A program made the position numbers and the translations under genes. The notes beneath the pieces are model-generated. The model worked only from the letters and a program-made list of their open reading frames with translations. It was not told where the DNA came from and did no database searches. This document shows, piece by piece, positions 51,343 to 64,000 of a stretch of DNA of 64,000 bases (its first letter is position 1; the number at the start of each line of letters is the position of its first letter). This DNA is from Hyalella azteca (Eukaryota > Arthropoda > Malacostraca > Amphipoda > Hyalellidae): contig NW_025933399.1 of assembly GCF_000764305.2 (NCBI RefSeq), forward strand, positions 186,001 to 250,000, read 5' to 3'.

Positions 51343-54300
51343 TTCCCTTCTCTGTCTCTATCGTGCGGGCGGCCGACGTCCCGTGTAAGCGACCTCTTGT
51401 TCGAGTGTCTTAGTTTCTGTTGCTTTTCACCTGTCCCTCCTTGTCATTTCCTCACATTGAGATGCTAACCCTGCTGCCTTCGAGCCAGCTTCAGCGGGCT
51501 GGACAATTGAGATCTTCCGCCCCTTGTGGGTGATGAATAATTTTTGATTTGAGAATATTTCGATAACTGAGACCTGCCACCTCTTTAGTGATGTTCATCT
51601 TCACTTTCGGTGCGAGATTGCTAAACAGCTGAAGCGTTAGTAAACATTTGGCCACTTAACTAACTGGTTTAACCTCAAGACGATTATGGCTCTCGGTCTA
51701 ATTTCTGAGTCAGATTGTTTTCATAAACAACAGCATTTAGGATGCGAGCAAGGTATGAAATTAATACACTCATATTATTGCAAGTAAGGTATTTTAGTTT
51801 TTGCTGTGCATTGGAAAAACTGACAATCCTGTTTGTATGTCATCAGGTTAATTTCTTCTTATCTAATTTTTAAATTAACTGTGCAAACAGATGTGCTAAC
51901 TATTCTAGAGAATTAATCTATGCTATGATTATTCACATGAATGTGGATAAAATGTTCGTGCCAAAAATTCACGAGGTTAATTATTTTTTAATTCGCTGTA
52001 AAAACGAAAGATATGATCTTCGTATGAAATGCAGAGCCTGACATCACTTGACCGGAGATATTTGCCCACGTTGCAGTAGCTGTGAAGTGAAACTCGACTT
52101 CGAGTACCTATATGATAAGTAACCAGTTCGATGAACTGTTACATATTCTCATGTTATTGTAGCAATACGGAAAATCTAACTACTCGTGAATTAACGGTCT
52201 TGGTAAAGAATGTTTAAATTATATTAAATTTTACAGAAAGTCTTTGTGTTTCAAAGTATAGCTTAAATATCCATGCTGACCAACCATTCTCGGTAGATCA
52301 ACGAAAATTTCATGCAGAACACCAGGAAACAGTTCGGTTGCTATTATCCGTAATTATCCTGAATACAGTGCAAAATACAAATAATAACGTATAATAACGT
52401 TTCTTCAACCTTTTTTGACACATGATATGCATTTTGAACGAACAGAAATTCCTGTTGACTTGTGGTGCGTGTAGCTTGCAGTTGGTTGTGGGAATTACTG
52501 TTTCTTCTCCATCTATATCCTTAAAAAAGAGCTGTTCAAGAGAGGCCTTGTTTAGGTTGGCAAGCTGACATGTGTGCTTCTGTCAGTCGCAGCCATGACC
52601 GATCACATCGTCTGCCAAAAACTGACACTTCAGGGCTCGGAACTAACACTTTATGACCGTGACCATCGTCTTCCGTCTTATTCGTTTCCCACTTCTTCTA
52701 TAAGCATGTAAAGTAACGCTCGTTTGTAAAACAATCGCAAATAGTTAATTCATTGCTGTAAAAACATTTTTGTTGCATTGAACGGTTATTATAAATGAAA
52801 TATTTTTGTATGCCACCCTCAGCGTGAAACAAACGTGACTGGTGTTAGTTTCACATTTGACGGAGTGCGAAACATGCAGGTCGGCTTATAAAACATGCTG
52901 CGTTGCCAAAAAATTATGAGGAAATTTTTATACTGAACTTCATGAATAGTCAGTCTTGGGTCTTCCATCGTCCCTGATTCATTGTACTTACACCTGCAGC
53001 TTCGACTAGATAGTCATGGACAACGTTGATTCAAAACATTGAAAGGGTTTCGAAACTAGAATGTGTGCGTGAGCAGAGAGCAACGTATAGGCGACGTTCT
53101 TGGAAGAAATTCTATTGATTTTGTTATCATTGACTGTTGGGGAAAAACTTTATCTATGCCCGATGTGTGTGTGTGAAGCCGCAGATGCTTCTTCATTCAA
53201 AAACGGACTCATCTGACGAGAATGCTTAGAATTTTCTCGAATGAGATCGTTGTCACCTGACTATTTCTTGGCCAGGAAAAAAAGTAATACAATTCAATTA
53301 AGAGTGTTTGATTCGCTCTCATAGGTGTGATGCGTTTATTTCTATTAAAATTGACACAACTGCTACTCTATGATTAAATTTGCAGGCAGGATTATTTAAG
53401 CATGTGTGCAATAATTGCTTAAGAGTTACTTCCTGAACCGCCGGCAAACAATTTGAATTGACGTCTTCGCGGTCGACATTTTGTCACCCGAAATGATCAC
53501 CAATACTGAAATCGTTGGAAAAGTTCTTCTATGCATTTGGCCAAAGTGCCAATTCGACATTGAAATTAATTTTCCTGTATAAAAATTCATCTGAAAATAG
53601 GTTACTTTAGGTCGTTGCAGTAAGACAGTTACTGAAACGGCACGGTTTTTGCATGTAGTACGTGTCAGTCGTGGCACCGCATGTAGGTGTGTAAGTAGGT
53701 GCAGTATGAGTTGTATGTATTATGCACGTGTACATGTTGACAACATGCCGAAACTGCATACAATTTTTCATCTTGTGATATTAACAGAAGTTTATGTCCA
53801 ATGTCAACGATGTTGTGTAAATGAGTTTCATTTGATAGTGTACAATTTTTCTTAGGCTAACGAGTGATGCACGTTTGACTATGTTAACATAGCTCGTTTC
53901 TATGCAGATGTTCAAACATGCGCTTCATCACCCCCAGACGACATGTGTCTTATAGGTGTACAGAGCTGCTGTTGTTATCTTATATCATATATAACTTAAC
54001 TGTTTATACAGATGGGCCGCCGCACTTCAGTGTTTCCTGACGCTGCTCTCCTATAAGCAGCTGCAGAAGAAAATTCTACCACACTGCCTTATTAAACTGT
54101 GGAAGCTAGTTCTAATGCTATGCGATAGAAATCACCTGTTCTATGCAAAATGCAATGTGCGGAATAATACTTTTCGGTTCGAAAGCATATAATTTACAAT
54201 GGATATGAAAATTAAGGGTGGAATATCATCTGTGTTAGTATATTAAATTAATTTGATTGAAAGCCGCGCAATGCTTGCTAAAAGAAGAACTAACAAACAT

Positions 54301-54502
54301 CAGACATGGTAGTGGTTTATTATCTAGGTGACTTGATAGAATATATAAACAATTAAACATGCTTGAATTTGAAATAATCGTTTTCGTATGAAACGGAAAT
54401 GGCTGAAGAATATTTCACATTTTGTGATGCTATACTGGTACTGCGTTGGTGTGTGTAAGGCGAGAATATGCCAACGGTTTAGGGAAAGCATGTGGCGTTT
54501 GT

Positions 54503-54569
54503 GGTGGTGATGGTGGTGTATGCTAGACTTACGCCACGTATGGTCAACACCACCACCCGCATCACCACC
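54503..54569. repeat. GGT/ACC-rich inverted repeat
   Basis: GTGGTGGTGATGGTGGTGT is followed after about 25 bases by AACACCACCACCCGCATCAC and CACCAC, a near-complementary arm with a four-base bulge. It could fold into a strong hairpin, or be two trinucleotide runs that only look paired. Confidence 0.7.
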
Positions 54570-57500
54570 ACGGCCGGCATCATGTAGCTGATGCAAGAGT
54601 TTGCTTAATAGCCTGCTAGGAATATAGTGGAATTATCGGCACCTAATCAACCGCCTCTATTCGCTTCTTGCAAAGTCTAATCGCTTTCTCTGCTTCGTTT
54701 ATTCGACTAATTAATCATGGACGTTGTGCGCTTTAATGAAAATCTACATACATTTCACCAACCGATGTCTCGTATGACCCTCGGAACAATGCACATAAGA
54801 CATGCATGGCGTCGTCATGCATATATTTCATTGTACCAAATGCCTGTAATGCTTTCCTTTGATTTCGCTGAGTGTCTTTGGCCTTGTATGCTGCACGTTT
54901 ACAGGTGTACAAATGCCTTGCCTGTGTTTAGGTATGTGAAGTCAAGTTTACGTTAATTCTAATCATTATGCAAGGTCATCCTGATAACAATAAATTCGAT
55001 CTTGTTATCATGATGGTTTCAGTGTAATCTTAACGCAGTGAGGATGAAAGTATCAGCGAGTCGGCCAGTTGAACGCAATATAAATGGCTCGAGCGAAATT
55101 AAATTCCTTCTGTCATGGAAAATAGTACTGATATACTTTTTGACAGCGCCAGCAATCTATTTTGATGACAATTCCACTCTTTCTATAATTTCAAAGTATC
55201 TGCTACTAATGTTGGTCAACATTGTTTTGGTTCAGACGGCAGCACGCAGCATATCCTCGATCCTCGTCCTCGTATTCAGTGGCGCTCAGGGCGCCGTTGA
55301 GTGAGGTAGTGATGTGTGAACGCTGAACTTGAGATCGTTTTGGCGCCACAACCACCGGTGTGAATTTTTTTTTTCTGATAGACAAGCTTCTAATTAGGAA
55401 CTCGTAAGCCAGCTTTTTTAGATGGGTGTCTAGTCCCGTTTTCCGAGATATGTTTTTGAATCATTTGCGTTCGCTTTCTGAAGTTATTTCATTGTATCAT
55501 TCATTACCAATTTACATTATATTTGTATTATGAAATGTTTTTTTTACGTAAGCTCATCCCTTCTATGGATTGTAATCGTTAAAGGAATATTCAAGGATGT
55601 ATTAGCGAGAGATACCTAACTTTGGTCAGAGCATCTGCATATAGAGCTCAAGTGTAGACATTGTGTAGTAAAATAGTATATACCTGTAGCCTTGTCCGCT
55701 GTAATTACTAGCGGTTGAACAAAATTTGCCTCTAGTGGATGTGTAACTATGAATGACAACTATGGTAGGTCACCAATAGGTCGAACTTGCGATCACCGTT
55801 TGGATGTTTGAAATTATGGATCCTGTCAGTGCACCGAGTGTTTACAAGGGAGTAGAATACCGCAAGTCTGTGCCGTGCATTCGGTAGTAAACCTCTGGTC
55901 ACACGTCATATCAATTGACCAGGTGTAGTTTTTAATTTCAGAAATTAACTCTTCAGGAACTTCATGCGCGAGTTTTATATAGAGCTTTTATATTGTTACT
56001 TACAATCTATTCTTGCGCTATCTGCCTCATGATACACGCAAAATTTCGATGATTATTTTGATAGCTGTGGGGATGTTTTAATCTACAATCGGCTGTGATG
56101 AGTTCAAGAGTGAAGTGAAGATTGTAAAAAATGTAATTGAAAATGCAGTTGATTATTGTCAACAATGTCATCTATGTTTATCCGAACATTTTGTTCGCTG
56201 GGTGTCGCAGAACAATTAATATTCTGACCTGCGTAAATACTCTAACAGATTTTAAACGTCGTCACACGGCTTTTAATTTAAGTCGACGTCTCGTCGTTTC
56301 TGAACATCTCATTTGTTGTGAATTTTTAATGGTTGATCTATAGTGTCATATTTTTGTGAAAATTTATGAACTGTTCACCGAGGCACAAAAACACGTGTGA
56401 AAAACCGTACTGCGAGGCAAACAGCTCCAACGGTCATTTCTGTTGTTGTATGTGGCGCCTTGTCATTGATGAATTAAAATCGGAGTGGGCCGTGTATTCT
56501 GGGACACCTAAAAACCAATGTTATTTAAACTTTTTTCAGGTTGAGAAACTTTAGCTTAATATTCATAAAGATAAGCACAGGATGAAGATAAATCTCTTGT
56601 ACATTGACTGAAGCTTTCTCGTATATCATATCATCTAAGCAATTGCGATTTCGTTGATGCGCACACCGAACTCACTTGTAAATTCTTGGGCAAAGCTCTG
56701 TAAGAATAAAGCGCGGTGAAAATAAAGCGCGCCAGAACTGTGGTGTAGTGCGCCGTCCCTGAGTTATCTGACCGAGCCGCTTGCTATGCTCTTGTCAAAG
56801 TGTGGACAGAATGCGACGTTTTGCATGAAGAGAGCGCGACGCGCGGGCAGTCGGGGCGTGCGGTCGCTCCCGTACCTGCAGGAGCAACGGGCCTGGGGGA
56901 CAGCCTTCTTGCAAGGACTTGGCACCGCAGCCTTCGACTTGGGGGTCATCATCATTATATTTTAGTGAGTAGTACTCGTATGTGTCGTAAGCACCATTAT
57001 GTTTTATTGAGTGAAACCTTATGTCTGAGAGCATCGTAATGTTGTAATTAGTGAAAAGCCTATACTGTGGAGCAACGTATTATTGTAGTGAGTGTAACAC
57101 GTGTGTTGTAGAGTATGATAATATCTGTGGTGAGGTGACCCCTGACTTAATAATTTCTTAGTAACATAATGAGTGATAACATAATATTTCATTCGTATAA
57201 CCCAGTTCGCTCGTTGTGATGTAAAGAATAACTACGGCTCTGTCTCAGCACTCGGTTAATTATATATCGGAAAACAGTGGAACATCTAGTTCCTAAGTAA
57301 AAGTCGGAAAATAACTGCTGTGGACAGTTCACGTCGCATTTCTTATGTTAATAATAGCTCGCGAAGCTGTCAAGCAAGACACAAGCTCTGCCGCCCTGCC
57401 CACTCGTATGTATGCTACCGCTGTTGTCCACATACACGGCGTCTCTGCAGCTCCCAGGGCCTCTTTAGAGCTTGCCAAGGTCACGCTTGCACTGCGTCTT

Positions 57501-60500
57501 TAGTTGTGGTGTGCAGCATCCAATGTCGGGATCTCGTCTCAGATCACCTTGGCAACATGGACAACACCAACTTTGTTGACAAAAATGGAGATTTTTTTTC
57601 ACTGGCTGGTTGCTCAAGAGGTTTACCTTGAACATAACCTGCGTTAACCGATACAAGTTGATGCGGGCGAATGCGTCCTCTGGTCGCTAATGCCATTCTT
57701 AGCTAAATGAGTAGATTATATTTACTTCAGACAATCGAATCTTAATTTAATTTGGTTTGTGTATATATAGTCTATAGAATGATAGAGTAGCATTAGTCTC
57801 CCTCTTTTGTGCACGCTCAAATAAATTCAGACCAAATTGGGAGTGTCTTTGAGTTTTCTAAATCTGCATTCCCGTAATGTTAAGAATTACAGCAGGTTTG
57901 AGTAGTAACATTACGAGTAGTAATGTTTAATTAGAGTAGTAACATTACGTAACATTACAGCGGCAAGCACGGTTTTGGCCGCATATTGACTGCTGAACTC
58001 CTGCCTCACTCTTGGCTACTCCGTTCTCGTCTTGTCTGTACGATGAATGGAGTACAAACAACAGAAGAAAATCCTGCTCGAATAACAAAATAGAACAATA
58101 TACGCAATAAGTTATATTACAACCCAATAACGAACGTATGTGCAATCCAATAACATTTTGTATGTGCTTGCGTTGTTCACTGAAGGCAAAAATTTTTATC
58201 ATTTGTATTGGGAACCGAGCCCAAAGTTGTGTAATTGACTAGTTGTACTGTCGTTATGGATGATTTTGCCTTGCAGAGGATATGGGATGCTTACATGCAT
58301 CAAACGCAAGGTCGCGAAAAAATGCACCTGCATGTGAAGGTTTTTTTTTTTTGTCGGTCAATACTCACTTCGTTAATGCAGTAGAAACGACGACTATTGA
58401 AATTCCAATAATATTTTGAAATACGTAATTATGTTCTACCTGTATATGCATGCAAGACTTCCTTCAGTAATAAATAAATTGAAATATTCGGATTTTTGAT
58501 GGATCGACGTTCAAAGTTTTACTTGGCGCTGGTGGAGAATTCTGTATTTTTTTGTCATCTCACAAGAACGTGAACGAGCGTGACTCGTTATTGTGGTTTC
58601 TGTGAAGGGCTCCCCCTGCTTTGCCAAGCGTTCTCTTTCGCAATTGACATTGTTAAAAGCTCGCGGTCTTTTGTGACACTAGTTCGTTTGCACGCTTCGT
58701 TGATTTAAGTCTTACACCAAGCACGTGACGTCTCCTCGGCGTTGTCTGCATTCTCTTCTGCAAGAATGCAGTTCATGTGCATTCTTCTCTGCAATTCTAC
58801 TCTAAAATTCACGATCATGCAATTCTACTCTAAATTCTAGCTTTTTTGCTCAGCGGTCGTTTTTTTCTGTTTTCCAGTTCATATTTCACAATTTCTGCAC
58901 CGCATTTGACGGGTCTATTTTTTATGTAATTGCTTTATCAGGTGATCAAAGCCTGTTGCACGCAGCGCTCTGCCAATTCTCGCGCACTTTCTGTGGGGGA
59001 ATTTTTGTCCTCCGAAAAGTTATCGGCCCTGACGACCGATTCGGCCATGTCAGTCAAGCTCTACTGATTTTTTTGTTGGTTCGCTCCATTAAACTCGAAT
59101 TTGTTGGCATTTATTGTATTCAACTTTGGTGGTGTGTGTCTACTAATCATTCGTGATTTTGTTAATACGAGTTGTATTGAGAGACCTATTAATTTCCCAT
59201 ATATTGGTTGTTATTGACTTAATAGTAATTTTTATGACACAAGAGTGTGTCTTTAAAAATATGACTTTTTGTTAGTTCTTTGACTGAGGACGCATCTGGT
59301 TTGTCTTGGTTTGCGCCAGCGCCACAACCTGTCTTAGATAACAAAAATTCTTAACTTCTTACTGCATTTATATCTCTCTTATTGGACATCAACTCAGTTC
59401 AGTCTCGTTGTGCTTTGTCGCTCGAAATATTTTTCCGTACTGATTTGCTCCTAGTGTTATTAACTGCTATCTATCCTATTTGATTTTAGCACTCTAAATA
59501 AATTATGTTGTACGTTTATTTTAAAGTGGCAGAATCACGGCAACTTTCACTCGTTGATAGCTCAAATAACACCGGAAAAGCACAAAAATTTATTTATTTA
59601 AGATTAAATAAATTATTTGTATTGAAAATTTTAATATGTACCTGCTAATATTTGAAAGTGCACTAGAAATTTCGACCGCATTGCATCCTTTGCATTCTAA
59701 CGTAAATCACAGCTGCAAAATAAGGAGATCGTGACGGGAAAATCCGTCACGTGAGTTGTTGCGACACTCAACACATGCAGCGGCAGTGCAGCTGTGGCGA
59801 CACCTGTGTACACTGGACGCAGTTAGCGGGCATGTGGCGCCACGATATGGCTTCGCGATGCCCACACATGCTCGTGACATTTTGTCATTTTTTATAAAAA
59901 TTGATTTCGTTATACTCATGCGCATTGATTATACTCGTGCAATAAGATACTTCAAGGCATCATTTTTTCATCGTATTAGTTTGACTGGTTTCCTTTTGCG
60001 ATACGGTTCTGAAAACATAAATTACGTTACTACTTTTTTTATCGTAAAATTTGTACGTTTGTTCCGTTTTGATTGTTGTATTCATGTATAGTACTCTTTT
60101 GAAATTAATGTTTGGCTCAATACTATAGTCTCTGGAAACGACTCGATCATGTTGGGGTGTTATAAACCTTATATACGGTTTATTGTCCTTACTTCAAATT
60201 TGCACGTCTTCTTGCGTAATTCATTCCGGGTTCCGGCGTTGTTGATTGTAAAAGCCATGTGAGATGAGTTCGCATATCTACGATGCTTAACTTTTACGGA
60301 TTAAATTCGACGAATATTGGCTGAAAAATTTTGTGAAACCGTCATGAATTTTGTACACTTGTCCCCTGAGCTACGAAATGTTTTGGCGCGAGTATTTAAG
60401 TCTAATGTATTACCTGAAACATGTTAATATTCAGTAGAATCATTTGAATGAGAATTTCATTATTGGTTTCCATTGAAAATATTCTGGTAGCATTTAATTC

Positions 60501-60636
60501 ATAGGTCTTGCTTATCCCTGATCAGCTGAATGTGATTACCAGCCAATCTCATCATCAATGAATTCATTAGTTATTCACTCAGTCATCGATCAATGGCGGT
60601 ATGCAGATTTTCTCAACTCAGTCGAATATTCCAACA

Positions 60637-60753
60637 TTATCGAATAACGAACTGTGTTTTCACGAGGTTTCTTGGCTGGCCAATTGTCCTCCTGATTTTA
60701 AGCCAATATTCTATAACAGATACGTCGATGACACCTTTCTAATTTTTAAACAT
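60637..60753 (+). pseudogene. Penelope-like element, reverse transcriptase fragment
   Basis: The frame starting at 60601 reads LSNNELCFHEVSWLANCPPD, then FKPIFYNRYVDDTFLIFK, and stops at 60804. The combination of a WL-NCP block with FKP-FY-RYVDDTF is the signature of Penelope-like reverse transcriptases, YVDD being the catalytic box. Only this stretch survives; fingers, thumb and the GIY-YIG endonuclease are absent. It lies within intron 3, in the same orientation as the host gene. The similar DNA phrase TCGAATAGCGAACTATGTAT at about 60994 suggests a second, shorter copy. Confidence 0.82.
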
Positions 60754-60810
60754 ATTTTTGTGCTTTCAATTGTACTAATTTGTGACTTTCTATGTAAATT
60801 ATAGATTCTA

Positions 60811-60850
60811 CGAACTGACGATGGAGCTGGACTCCGAAACGTTTTCCATA
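60811..60850 (+). ncRNA. Hammerhead-ribozyme-like motif beside the Penelope fragment
   Basis: CTGACGA (60815-60821) fits the hammerhead core CUGANGA. A short stem GGAG/CTCC (60823-60826 with 60832-60835, loop CTGGA) is followed directly by GAAA (60836-60839) and CGTT. GAA before the core can pair with TTC after the possible cleavage position. Penelope-like elements are known to carry type I hammerheads with very short helix III in their repeats, so the context fits. One extra T between core and stem II and a loop-less helix III make an active ribozyme doubtful. Confidence 0.4.
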
Positions 60851-63695
60851 AAGATATGAACATTTGTGGTTTAATCCTTGCTTTTAAATTTTTGGTTAAT
60901 ATGCGATTTAAGCAAATAAGTGACATCAATTCTTTAGAACGAACTATGTATTGCAAAGCTCATTTTCTCAAGAATGTTTAATTTTCTAGGATTGTCGAAT
61001 AGCGAACTATGTATTGCAGAGCCTGTTGCCAGCTGAATTGAAAGTTGTGCTGGTTATCTGTTTTAATCTTTTATTCTCATATTGTGATCACGGAACGTTT
61101 AATTGGCTCGATCCTGTAACGCCGCGCTCTGCCAAACCCACCGCCGGCCTCACTCACAGCCTGGCTATCTTGTTTTGATGCTTCTTAGCTATGATTGTGT
61201 CTATAGTAAAGATTACACAACGACTCGGTGCGTGTTACCTCTACGACGTAAATTTGCTTTAAGTGCGTATCGAGCAGTTCTCGTTTACACTCATTCGAAA
61301 ATATCGCAGCCATTTATTTCGATACTGGTCTGTTACAAGGTTGCGTGACCTATACGTTGTTTGCAAAGTATGCACATCAGAAAGATGACAGCGTAAAGGG
61401 TTTTCAACAGAATCGCTCAGGTATGCAGCATACGAATTTATTTTTTTGGTCACTCAGATATCTGCACATTGCAAGCCACACGTGCTGGACGCAAGTGAGA
61501 CACACACTTGTACGATCTATTTGGTCATATTACGTAGACCGTATCCATATGTGCTGAGCGCGACTGATGTAAAAGCTTTATAGGAAGTGACAACATGTTT
61601 GCACCTTATTTTAATAACTCAATAAAAGTATTCTGTTGAAACGTTCTGCTTTTCGTGTTCTCGTGACACAACCAATTATATTTTATAAATTTTTATACTT
61701 ATACATTCTCATATCATTAGAAATTTTCACATATGCACGTTGTTTTAATTGCACAATACAACCTTATCATGCTATGTGAGATTGCATAAACTACCGCTAT
61801 ACGTGATTGCATAAACTACCACTAATAGGATTAATTGGAAAATACCGTGCCCTGTTCGTTCAATTACCAAGTTTCATTCCACTAGTCACATACTTTCCAG
61901 GTGTAGATTCTTCGATTATCTAGCCTCTATGCCTTTTAATCGCCTATAAAATGATGTTTATTTTATACCATAGCTATATCAGTATATATTATATAATTAT
62001 ACATAATATAATTATTATAAATTATAATTGTCTCTAGATGCTTCTTATCCAACGGTGTGGTCTTCCCTGCAACGCCATGCACCGAGTGGGAAAAAGCTCC
62101 AAATGAATGTCCTTGTCTTGATAATCCTGCGTACAAATATGCTATGGTGATGCAGCATGTAATCAACCTTGTCGTCCTTACCACTAAATAGTTTGATTTT
62201 TAGTTTCACTATTGATACTACAAACATTTTATTTATGCTAAAAGCAATTAATCTGGCAAAAGCTGGGATTTATGATTTGAATGCTTGTGCCTTATGGCCT
62301 AACTATCTGCTTATTATATATTTCTTTTCATATATACGTGCCGTGAAAAGTAATCAGCAGATTAGTTTATACCTATTTTCGATGAGATGTGATGTCGAGA
62401 TTTATCTTCAAATTTGTTAAATCCAATATTTGTTTCCCTTCATTAGATATAAAATATGAATCAATTTTTGTCTGCGTAGGGATGTAAGATTCGTACATTT
62501 CTTGCACGCTGCATCTATAAAATGCTGAAATTTTTTACTCGGAAAATATAAAGAAGACGTTGGGGGAGCTGTCATATTATGTATTATGTGCTAAGAAATT
62601 ATTCAAAAGAGTTCATAGCATTTGATTTCTTTTAATGCAGCCATAATATGGAAATCAACCCTTTTAATTGTTGTCAATTTTAGGCGTCGATTTTTCAAAT
62701 CAGACTCGTGCCCGAATTACTAGGCACATTTAGTCTCACATCCGTAATCAAACACAGTTACTCTCAGCGAGACTCGCTGCCTCGTTGCTTCCGCATCTGC
62801 ATATATGGCTTCTACGTAGCTGTCGAGCTACTATTTAATGCTTAAAATCGAACTGGACATGCGCATGATTTCTCTGAATGGCTGTTCGTTTGGCACACGT
62901 GCACCTGGTGAAGCCCTATGTTCTGTCGTACTGCATTTTGCCAAGCTTCACTTTTCCACGTTTAAATTTTACCTAATCTTCTGTAAGAGGCTTTCAGCCT
63001 GTAAATCGATGCCCTACCTTGCCCACGTAAAAAATTACAGTTTATAAAACTTTTATGCGTCATTTTTGAACTTCAATTCAATGTGCATAATAGTATTTTT
63101 GGTTGCTGAAATAATTTAGTAAATTCACAGCAATTCTGTAACTTTTAATAAGCTTCCATTGAGGTTGAACCCTATAGACTCATCAAAGTGTTGAGTGCGA
63201 GCCACAAACATCATATGCAAATTCTTTTCTGAGTGTTTTAGACTCGCTGTGTTTTACAGCGTTACTGACCAAACAGTCTGCGAAACGGTGGGCTTGGCGA
63301 CCTCATCTGTCTATTTGCGCTGTGCCTTGTGAAGTTCAATTGGATCCTTACTTGGATACGCTTATGAAACCGTGATTGTTTTGGCTGTTGTATAATCTTC
63401 GAAAAGTAGTCCACTTAATCCAACTATATTAAAAATCCACTTTTGAACCAACACTCATTGCATACTGCAAACAACAATACTTGCGTATATTCTATGTCTT
63501 GAAAACTTTTTGTGAACAATTTTCCCAAGAATATGACGACACGAGTTTTTGGTTAATATTTATAATATGACAACTAAATTTTATATTAAAATTCATAATA
63601 TGACAATTAGACTTTATTACGCAGCATTGTCTTTTCTGAGCAGAAGCAACACGTGCTCACAACTTCAATCTAATAAAAATTCACTTATCCTGCAG

Positions 63696-64000
63696 TATCG
63701 CTCAAGTGTCCCGCCTGTTGGACGATGCGGCCCTCACTTCACGCTCGCCGAGGATGCCATCCTCGAGTTCCTTCTTCCCGCTGTTCGCAGAAGATGGTTC
63801 AGCAAACTCTGTCCGGTCGGGACAGGACTTTGGTAACAGAAGTTTTATTGAGACAGAACAGTGGGACGGCGGCACGATGACGCTAGACACGGCTTCTTTC
63901 CCTGCGGTGGAGATAACAAAAGATTCATCTTATGGCAAAACTAAGCCTAATGGCCATGGAAGTTATGATCAAGTCCAAAATCCTAGCGAGGATAAAGGCT
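63696..64000 (+). CDS. Unrecognised secreted acidic protein, exon 4 (partial)
   Basis: After TTCACTTATCCTGCAG the exon starts with one base that completes the Gly codon left by exon 3, then reads IAQVSRLLDDAALTSRSPRM, PSSSSFFPLFAEDGSANSV, RSGQDFGNRSFIETEQWDGG, TMTLDTASFPAVEITKD and SSYGKTKPNGHGSYDQVQNP to the window edge without a stop. Phase agreement across 14.9 kb, open frame and similar acidic, Ser-rich composition support its belonging to this gene, although other exons may lie between. Its codons are GC-richer than exon 2. Together the four exons give 464 residues with the end missing; a later membrane segment or domain could reveal the family. Confidence 0.68.

Larger units (their letters stand above)
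48834..63695 (+). other. Intron 3 of the acidic secreted gene, no other gene seen
   Basis: This 14.9 kb interval has canonical GTGAGT and TGCAG ends and contains no supported gene. It holds the palindrome at 48949, short tandem duplications at 50004 and 51281, a GGT/ACC hairpin at 54503, small repeats near 57897-57959 and 58772-58840, and the Penelope-like fragment at 60.6 kb. Regions at 49430-49680, 51120-51530 and 56740-56950 are GC-richer but have no readable product. Skipped small exons cannot be excluded. Confidence 0.45.

Noticed and set aside
53209..53250. Second hammerhead candidate (CTGACGAGAATG...)
   Set aside because: After the possible stem the core reads GAAT rather than GAAA and no helix I partner is visible.
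60711..60956. 81-codon minus-strand frame opposite the Penelope fragment
   Set aside because: It is the shadow of the + strand reverse transcriptase and ribozyme-like region.

Overview
This is eukaryotic, AT-rich, intron-bearing, repeat-laden DNA, most likely from an arthropod. The clearest anchor is an ortholog of the insect gene brainiac (brn). The mobile elements (an I-type LINE with RNase H, a CR1/L2-type LINE, a Penelope-like fragment, many short terminal-inverted-repeat elements) suit a crustacean or other arthropod with a large genome; the species cannot be named from the sequence. Only two cellular genes can be supported, both on the + strand. Most other open frames look like chance.

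Layout. 1-11.6 kb: AT-rich DNA with no supported gene, a possible tRNA-derived SINE near 6.75 kb and a minisatellite at 7.3 kb. 11.6-13.0 kb: a 1.4 kb non-autonomous inverted-repeat element carrying about eleven copies of its own terminal motif. 16-20 kb: small tandem repeats and a 216 bp MITE. 21.8-23.4 kb: a 5'-truncated CR1/L2-type LINE on the minus strand. 25.2-26.1 kb: a GC-richer patch with duplicated CRE (TGACGTCA) and CCAAT boxes and TATA motifs. 26.2-37.1 kb: a decayed I-superfamily LINE, apparently split by about 4.5 kb of other DNA that holds a Harbinger-like MITE (TAA flanks) and a piggyBac-like element (TTAA flank) with a large internal hairpin.

38.66-39.94 kb: the brn-like beta-1,3-glycosyltransferase, intact, two coding exons, 357 residues. 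44.3 kb to the right edge: a second gene, rebuilt here from four exons whose intron phases all agree. It encodes a signal-peptide-bearing, acidic, Ser/Glu/Asn-rich protein that I do not recognise, and it runs off the window. Its first intron contains a 921 bp TA-flanked inverted-repeat element; its 14.9 kb third intron contains a Penelope-like reverse transcriptase fragment followed by a hammerhead-ribozyme-like motif.

The two genes probably both act in the secretory pathway (a Golgi enzyme and a secreted or membrane protein), but nothing in the sequence links them functionally. The most useful items for follow-up are the unrecognised acidic secreted gene, the motif-amplifying element at 11.6 kb, the hairpin inside the piggyBac-like element, the palindromes downstream of brn, and the Penelope/hammerhead-like pair.
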